A stretch of DNA of 64,000 nt from Providencia rustigianii DSM 4541 (GTDB lineage Bacteria > Pseudomonadota > Gammaproteobacteria > Enterobacterales > Enterobacteriaceae): the NCBI RefSeq assembly GCF_000156395.1, contig NZ_GG703817.1, positions 567,409 to 631,408 on the forward strand. The letters run 5' to 3'. Made by a program: the position numbers and the translations under genes. Below the pieces are notes generated by a model. That model was not told the DNA's origin, made no database searches, and saw only the letters and a list, made by a program, of their open reading frames with translations. Below are positions 58,907 through 64,000 of the stretch, piece after piece (positions within the stretch are counted from its first letter, which is position 1; every line of letters starts with the position of its first letter).

Positions 58907-59821
58907 ATGACTACCAATAAAGAACAATACAACTTTAATAAACTCCAAAAACGCATTCGCCGTGATGTAGGGCAAGCCATTGCCGATTTCAATATGATTG
59001 AAGATGGCGACCGTATTATGGTGTGTCTCTCTGGCGGGAAAGACAGCTACACTCTGTTAGCAATACTGCAAAGCTTACAAAAAAGTGCGCCAATCTCATT
59101 CTCACTAGTTGCCGTAAATCTAGATCAAAAACAACCCGGTTTCCCTGAACATATTTTGCCAGCCTATTTAGATGAATTGGGTGTTGAATACAAAATCGTC
59201 GAAGAAAATACCTACGGTATTGTTAAAGAAAAAATTCCAGAGGGGAAAACGACCTGCTCCTTATGCTCTCGTCTGCGTCGTGGAATTTTATATCGCACTG
59301 CCACTGAATTAGGTGCAACCAAAATTGCACTTGGTCACCACCGCGATGATATTTTACAGACTCTATTTTTAAACATGTTCTACGGCGGTAAATTAAAAGG
59401 TATGCCACCAAAATTGATGAGTGACGATGGCAAACATATTGTGATCCGTCCTCTCGCTTATTGCCGTGAAAAAGATATTGAACGTTTTGCTGAAGCTAAA
59501 GGGTTTCCAATTATTCCATGTAACCTGTGTGGTTCTCAGCCAAACTTACAACGCCAAGTCATCAAAGAGATGCTGCGTGACTGGGATAAACGTTATCCAG
59601 GGCGTATTGAAACTATGTTCAGTGCAACCCAAAATGTGGTTTCCTCCCATCTCTGTGATACCACGCTATTTGATTTTAAAAATATTTCTCATGGCGATGC
59701 GGTTATTAATGGTGGAGATATGGCATTTGACCGTGAAGAGTTGCCATCTCAGCCAATGATAGATGAAGATGACCAACCTGACTTTAGTGCTGACCGTTTA
59801 GATGTGATTGAAATAAAATAA
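58907..59821 (+). CDS. ttcA: tRNA 2-thiocytidine(32) synthetase TtcA
   Basis: A 304-residue enzyme that thiolates C32 of some tRNAs. The ATP PP-loop is SGGKDS (42-47), and paired cysteines CSLC (117-120) and CNLC (205-208) hold an iron-sulfur cluster. The start at 58907 ([16 protein letters not shown]) fits the E. coli length; the reading frame open from 58721 is not supported. Ribosome site weak. FnrS follows on the opposite strand, as in the E. coli neighbourhood of zntB. Confidence 0.94.
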   Translation: MTTNKEQYNFNKLQKRIRRDVGQAIADFNMIEDGDRIMVCLSGGKDSYTLLAILQSLQKSAPISFSLVAVNLDQKQPGFPEHILPAYLDELGVEYKIVEENTYGIVKEKIPEGKTTCSLCSRLRRGILYRTATELGATKIALGHHRDDILQTLFLNMFYGGKLKGMPPKLMSDDGKHIVIRPLAYCREKDIERFAEAKGFPIIPCNLCGSQPNLQRQVIKEMLRDWDKRYPGRIETMFSATQNVVSSHLCDTTLFDFKNISHGDAVINGGDMAFDREELPSQPMIDEDDQPDFSADRLDVIEIK

Positions 59822-59877
59822 ATTTAGCTAAATTTTAATGGATTGCCTCAATTTGGGGCAATTCCTAGATTTTAGGC

Positions 59878-60001
59878 AAAAAAAAGCCGATGTAAAAGAC
59901 ATCGGCATTACAGTGGTCAATTATTCTGTATAAGAACTCAATATGAGAAAAACTACAATTATGGAGCACAACGTTCATCGCTCAACGTTGCATTCACCTG
60001 C
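59878..60001 (-). ncRNA. fnrS: FnrS small regulatory RNA
   Basis: On the minus strand the RNA begins GCAGGTGAATGCAACGTTGA and continues GCGATGAACGTTGTGCTCCA, close to the conserved 5' region of E. coli FnrS. It ends in a terminator, GCCGATGT/ACATCGGC with a run of 8 T (59878-59906). Length of about 124 nt equals E. coli (122). It lies beside zntB as in E. coli. FnrS is made without oxygen under FNR and represses aerobic-metabolism genes. Confidence 0.92.
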
Positions 60002-60036
60002 GGAAGTAATATTGCCTTAAAACCTTATCCACTTTA

Positions 60037-60050
60037 TTGATTTATCTCAA
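60037..60050 (-). promoter_or_regulatory. FNR site of fnrS
   Basis: TTGATTTATCTCAA on the plus strand (TTGAGATAAATCAA on the minus strand), one mismatch from TTGAT-N4-ATCAA. Its centre is about 42.5 bp upstream of the predicted start, the classic activator position. Confidence 0.85.
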
Positions 60051-60084
60051 ACTAGTTCCCATTACCAAGAATAATTCACTACTG

Positions 60085-61068
60085 TTATAGCCAGCGACTT
60101 CTTTTTAACCACCAAAAGACGGTTGCAATTAAGCAGGCAAGCAATACGCAAAAAGCACTAAACGCAAATCTGAATTCTCCCCCAGGGATCCCACCAAGGT
60201 TCACACCAAATAACCCAGTCAAGAACGTCGTTGGTAAAAAAATCATTGCCATTAATGACATCGTATAAATACGACGATTCATCATCTCGGTCATCATATT
60301 GGTGATTTCGTCAGACATAATGGCAGTTCGAGCAATAAAACCATCGAGATCTTCAATACAGCGTCCTAATCTGTCAGCAATTTCCTGTAACCGGCGCCTA
60401 TCTGCATCTTCCAACCATAAAAACTTTTCAGCCGTTAAGCGAGAAAACATATCTCGTTGAGGTGCCATATAACGGCGAATAACAATGATTTGCTTACGAA
60501 GCAATCCCAATTCACCACGTTCGGGGATTTCACCGCGTAAAATATCATCTTCCATCTCAATAAGGCGTTCATGGAGTAAATCCGTGAAGTCACTAATTTC
60601 ATCCGTGATAGCATCGGTGACGTCAGCAAGCCAATCACCCGTGCTCTGGGCGCCAACACCATCGTGTAAATCCTCAATCACTGAGTCTAGTGATTTAACC
60701 TTACGATGGCGAGTAGAAACAATCATCCGGCTATTCATGAAGATACGAAAAGCCACTAGCTGTTCAGGACGCTGCCCTACCGTATTATTTAATGTTTGTA
60801 AGGTCAGTAAAACACCGTCACCAACACGTACCATGCGTAAGCGGCTCGATTTTCCAGTCAACGCCGACTTTACTTGGTCACTAAATAAATCCGACTGTTG
60901 GATCCAATTGAATGACTCTTTATTTTTATAGTCATAATGGAACCAAAATGGGGATTGTTGAGTTGCAGTTGCATTTACATCAATCGGTAAAAAACCGCCT
61001 TTTCCATTCAATTGAAAGGCATGTACTGGACTAGAGTCTTGAAATTGGGATCCATAGATTGACGCCAT
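60085..61068 (-). CDS. zntB: zinc transporter ZntB (CorA family)
   Basis: A 327-residue CorA-type membrane protein. The long cytoplasmic N-terminal funnel is followed by two C-terminal helices; the signature loop reads TGLFGVNLGGIPG (GVN, the ZntB variant of the CorA GMN motif). E. coli ZntB moves zinc across the inner membrane. The end WWLKRSRWL is basic as in E. coli. FnrS starts 84 bp downstream on the same strand, from its own promoter. Confidence 0.93.
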   Translation of the reverse strand: MASIYGSQFQDSSPVHAFQLNGKGGFLPIDVNATATQQSPFWFHYDYKNKESFNWIQQSDLFSDQVKSALTGKSSRLRMVRVGDGVLLTLQTLNNTVGQRPEQLVAFRIFMNSRMIVSTRHRKVKSLDSVIEDLHDGVGAQSTGDWLADVTDAITDEISDFTDLLHERLIEMEDDILRGEIPERGELGLLRKQIIVIRRYMAPQRDMFSRLTAEKFLWLEDADRRRLQEIADRLGRCIEDLDGFIARTAIMSDEITNMMTEMMNRRIYTMSLMAMIFLPTTFLTGLFGVNLGGIPGGEFRFAFSAFCVLLACLIATVFWWLKRSRWL

Positions 61069-61298
61069 GCAATATCTCCTTGCATTGGAAATACGTTATT
61101 TTTAGTAGATTAACGGAGATATTGCAATAAATTCTAAGAATATCTTAGGGATGGGACTAACAGAAAAACTTATATTAAATTCGAAAAAAGATAGAGCAAT
61201 AATATATGCGATTTAGATAGATTGATGAAATATCGCCATTTTTGCAAAAGAGATCTCACTCCATTGACACAAATTAGCAATAAAACAATAATTATTTT

Positions 61299-61372
61299 TC
61301 CTATCATTAACCCCGTAGTGTTTATTCCTTTTTGGTCCTCCTTCTTACTCTCCAGTGGAAGGAGTTTTTTTT
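61299..61372 (+). ncRNA. candidate small RNA between zntB and mppA
   Basis: TTGACA (61264-61269), 17-bp spacer and AATAAT (61287-61292) form a good promoter. An intrinsic terminator follows at 61338-61372 (CTCCTTC/GAAGGAG, then eight T). Both flanking genes run on the minus strand, so a plus-strand terminator has no other gene to serve. The transcript would be about 74 nt and contains CCTCCTTCTT, complementary to Shine-Dalgarno sequences. I match it to no known family. Confidence 0.5.
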
Positions 61373-61432
61373 ATCTATCTTATTGAAAATACCTCATTTA
61401 GCCAGCACACATGCACTGGCCAAATTCGTCTA

Positions 61433-63055
61433 CTAGTGCTTGATAATATAAAAACTATGGCTATAAGCTACATCTTCGGGGTTTTCGATTGGATAACCTT
61501 TTAGCCAAGGCTTAATCAAGCGCGCATTGGTATATTGATAAATTGGGGCAATTGGCGCTTCTTTCGCTATAACAGCTTCCGCCTGATTATAATATCCATT
61601 ACGTACTCCATCATTCGTTTCAATACTCGCAGAGCTCATCAACGCATCATAATTCGGGTTGTTAAACTTAGGAATATTGCCACTATGCTGGGAGGTTAAT
61701 AAGGATAAAAATGTAGAAGGCTCATTAAAATCCCCTATCCAAGATGCGCGGATCACATCAAAATTGCCCGTATTTCGGCTATCGATGTAAGTTTTCCATT
61801 CTTGATTAACCAATTTTACCTGAACACCCAATTTTTTCTTCCACATAGATGCAATCGCTATCGCTATCTTTTGGTGATTTTCTGAACTGTTATATAACAA
61901 TGTCAGTTCCAGTGGATTATTTTCCCCATATCCGGCTTGCTTTAATAATGTTTTCGCATGCTGGTCGAGTTCTTTTTGCGAATGAGTCTGGTAGAAACCT
62001 TTTTGTGGTTTAAAACCGGCAGTAACATCTGGAGTGAAATAATTTGCTGGTTTCTCTCCCGTTCCTAATACCTTGCTGGCAATCAGTTGGCGATCAATTG
62101 CCATTGATAATGCTTGACGAACACGTACATCATTTGTCGGTGCCCGTTGGGTATTAAAAGCATAATAATAAGTTCCTAACTGATCAGGTGTAAAAACCTC
62201 ATTAGGAATATCTTCCAATAACTTTTTATAACGCTGCTTAGGGAATGATTCTGTAATATCCAAATCACCCGCTAAATAACGATTAGTTGCATGTGACTCT
62301 TGGTTAATCGGCACAAAAGTCACTTTGGTAATAACTGTATTTTTATTGTCCCAATAGTGGGTATTTGGCGTTAATACAATTTTTTCATTAACAACGCGGT
62401 CATTGAGTTCAAATGCACCATTACCGATTAAATTACCCACTTTAATCCAATCTGCACCAAATTTTTCAACCGTATCACGGTGTACGGGAAATAGACTAAA
62501 ATTCGCTGTTAATGATGGGAAATAGGGAACAGGTTTATTTAATACCACTTTTAATGTGTGATTATCTAGCGCTTCTACACCTAATTGCTCTGGAGGCAAT
62601 TTCCCATCAATAATATCTTGTGCGTTATTGATTCCAGACAGTGCAGCAAACCATGCAAAAGGCGATGTGTTTGTTGGAGTAACCAGACGGCGCCAACTAT
62701 AAACAAAGTCCTCCGCCGTCACAGGCTCCCCATTAGACCAAGCCGCATCAGGCCGCAATTTAAAAATCCATGTAAGGTTATCCTCAGTATGCCAACTCAA
62801 AGCCACACCCGGAATAGATTGCCCATGGTTATCTTGATTCACTAATCCTTCGAATAAATCACGCATCACTTGCGCTTCAGTGAGACCAACAGATTTAATC
62901 GGATCCAAAGAAGCTGGTTCATCTTTCAAATGACGGACAACTTCTTGATTTTCAGCTAATACAGTTCCGGCAGGGATAACAGCACTCATTGCTGGAGTAG
63001 TCAGAAAAAAGGATGAAAGTAATACAGCTAAAGAGGTACGTGAACATTTATGCAT
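61433..63055 (-). CDS. mppA: periplasmic murein-tripeptide-binding protein MppA
   Basis: A 540-residue solute-binding protein of the OppA family with a signal peptide (cleaved near AMSA). VRHLKDEPASLDPIKSVGL, GNLIGNGAFELNDRVVNEK, QLGTYYYAFNTQRAP and the C-terminal IAPIYQYTNARLIKPWLKG match E. coli MppA more closely than OppA. It delivers L-Ala-D-Glu-meso-Dap to the Opp transporter for cell-wall recycling. It stands alone here, as in E. coli. Confidence 0.9.
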   Translation of the reverse strand: MHKCSRTSLAVLLSSFFLTTPAMSAVIPAGTVLAENQEVVRHLKDEPASLDPIKSVGLTEAQVMRDLFEGLVNQDNHGQSIPGVALSWHTEDNLTWIFKLRPDAAWSNGEPVTAEDFVYSWRRLVTPTNTSPFAWFAALSGINNAQDIIDGKLPPEQLGVEALDNHTLKVVLNKPVPYFPSLTANFSLFPVHRDTVEKFGADWIKVGNLIGNGAFELNDRVVNEKIVLTPNTHYWDNKNTVITKVTFVPINQESHATNRYLAGDLDITESFPKQRYKKLLEDIPNEVFTPDQLGTYYYAFNTQRAPTNDVRVRQALSMAIDRQLIASKVLGTGEKPANYFTPDVTAGFKPQKGFYQTHSQKELDQHAKTLLKQAGYGENNPLELTLLYNSSENHQKIAIAIASMWKKKLGVQVKLVNQEWKTYIDSRNTGNFDVIRASWIGDFNEPSTFLSLLTSQHSGNIPKFNNPNYDALMSSASIETNDGVRNGYYNQAEAVIAKEAPIAPIYQYTNARLIKPWLKGYPIENPEDVAYSHSFYIIKH

Positions 63056-63501
63056 ATTATTATTCTATCTACTATTAGGCAAAAAATACGTAGCAAAGCT
63101 TTAAGGATTACATTAAAACTTGCTCAGTCGACATTTGATAAGCTAAAAATATGAGCCATTATGTGCCAATAAGTCACTGATTTGGCTATCCATCAATATT
63201 CAGCCTGTTAGGCATCATATAACAAGTAAAACTCGGCACAAAGCGCTCTTTTTATTATCTTGAATATGGTATTTTAAGATAATCCATAATAAAAAACAGA
63301 AGCGCTTGATAGGGCTTATCAGTTGTATACTGGATGAATCGCTTAACTAGCGTTAACATCGTAAAAATTAAAGCGTAATTTGGTCAATAATAGATGTAAA
63401 AACAAAAAGTTAAGGTCATCAATTAGGTCATTCTTTGAATTTAAAGCTCAATATCCTAACTTGAAATCCTTCAACTCAATTTATAAACGGGAGAAAAACT
63501 C
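63056..63501. other. divergent intergenic region mppA-tpx
   Basis: AT-rich, no gene seen. It holds an inverted repeat ATTATCTT (63255-63262) / AAGATAAT (63277-63284). TTGTATACT near 63323 may include a -10 box (TATACT) for tpx. Nothing else could be named. Confidence 0.4.
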
Positions 63502-64000
63502 ATGTCGCAGACAGTTACACTAAAAGGTAATAGCATTTCATTAGGTGGCACGTTCTTACAAGCTGGAGCACAAGCAAAGCCTTTTACTCTGGTCACTAAA
63601 GACTTAAGCGAGGCAACCTTAGATACTTACCAAGGTAAACGCAAAATTCTGAATATCTTCCCAAGTGTTGATACCGGTGTTTGCGCTGCTTCTGTTCGTA
63701 AATTCAATCAATTAGCTAGTGGATTAGACAACACTGTCGTTCTGTGTATTTCTGCAGATCTACCTTTTGCTCAAGCACGTTTTTGTGGCGCAGAAGGATT
63801 AGATAACGTAGTCACATTATCAGCTTTTCGTAGTAATTTCGCACAAGACTATGGAGTTGAAATGACGACGGGCCCACTGCAAGGTCTGACTGCACGTTCA
63901 GTCGTGGTATTAGATGAAAACAATAACGTTATTTATAGCCAATTAGTGCCTGAAATTACTGAAGAGCCGGATTACGATAACGCATTAAGTAGCCTAAAAT
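63502..64000 (+). CDS. tpx: thiol peroxidase Tpx (3' end off window)
   Basis: The first 166 codons are present; the E. coli protein has 168, so only the last one or two codons and the stop are missing. It is an atypical 2-Cys peroxiredoxin of the periplasm/cytoplasm that reduces lipid hydroperoxides with thioredoxin. Peroxidatic Cys61 ([10 protein letters not shown]) and resolving Cys95 (ARFCGAEGL) are in place; Cys82 is the third conserved Cys. CGGGAGAAAAACTC precedes the ATG. Confidence 0.95.
   Translation, partial: MSQTVTLKGNSISLGGTFLQAGAQAKPFTLVTKDLSEATLDTYQGKRKILNIFPSVDTGVCAASVRKFNQLASGLDNTVVLCISADLPFAQARFCGAEGLDNVVTLSAFRSNFAQDYGVEMTTGPLQGLTARSVVVLDENNNVIYSQLVPEITEEPDYDNALSSLK

Overview
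The window looks like chromosome of a Morganellaceae enterobacterium, most likely Providencia. The base composition is AT-rich by eye. Nearly every core protein (MdtH, YceB, KdsA, PrfA, HemA, Prs, YchF, DauA, PhoH, TtcA, MppA, Tpx) is recognisable from its E. coli counterpart, but gene order is reshuffled. ERIC repeats and enterobacterial small RNAs (RyhB, FnrS) are present. The genus call is inference; no database was searched.

Layout. 1-1789: 5' part of a PAAR-lipase, a probable type VI secretion effector, followed by a tandem pair of ERIC elements. 2245-4119: mdtH and the lipoprotein gene yceB. 4130-5862: a three-gene HipB/HipS/HipT-type toxin-antitoxin operon behind three evenly spaced operators. 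5938-7878: ycdY and ghrA, separated by a second tandem ERIC block. 8223-8312: tRNA-Ser(GGA). 8325-15488: a hydroxyproline-degradation operon (epimerase, FAD oxidoreductase, deaminase, aldehyde dehydrogenase, symporter) with a divergent PAS-AraC regulator. 15728-19981: a ynbA-ynbC-ynbD lipid-type cluster without ynbB. 20259-34320: dauA and the housekeeping block hemA-prfA-prmC-sirB1-kdsA-yhcC, facing lolB-ispE-prs and pth-ychF.

34412-40765: a periplasmic molybdenum hydroxylase (Tat-exported large subunit, 2Fe-2S subunit, tri-haem cytochrome) with divergent XdhC and MocA-like maturation genes. Between the two units is a 33-bp near-perfect palindrome. 40852-45353: acyltransferase, Lrp regulator with divergent LysE exporter, HutD, and a YdcR-type MocR regulator. 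45597-48066: a CioAB-type cytochrome bd oxidase whose cioB is frameshifted here, plus its short DUF2474 subunit. 48173-49067: a Fur-boxed siderophore-reductase gene. 49110-50157: phoH behind a Pho box, a 39-codon leader ORF and an intrinsic terminator. 50357-56185: endA with an Ada-like tail, yjjPB, a TetR regulator, small proteins and two universal stress proteins. 56515-56612: RyhB. 56650-61068: yaeF, ygeA, a 43-aa small ORF, ttcA, FnrS and zntB. 61299-64000: a candidate new sRNA, mppA and tpx, the last cut by the window edge.

Links between genes. RyhB shares 17 contiguous bases with the antisense of the hemA 5' leader, which suggests an iron-sparing brake on haem synthesis. Iron control is also visible at the siderophore reductase (Fur box), oxygen control at FnrS (FNR site), and phosphate control at phoH (Pho box). 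The most unusual parts are the HipBST operon with its 71-bp operator ladder, the RyhB-hemA pairing, the phoH leader attenuator, and two unannotated small genes (58543-58674 and 61299-61372).
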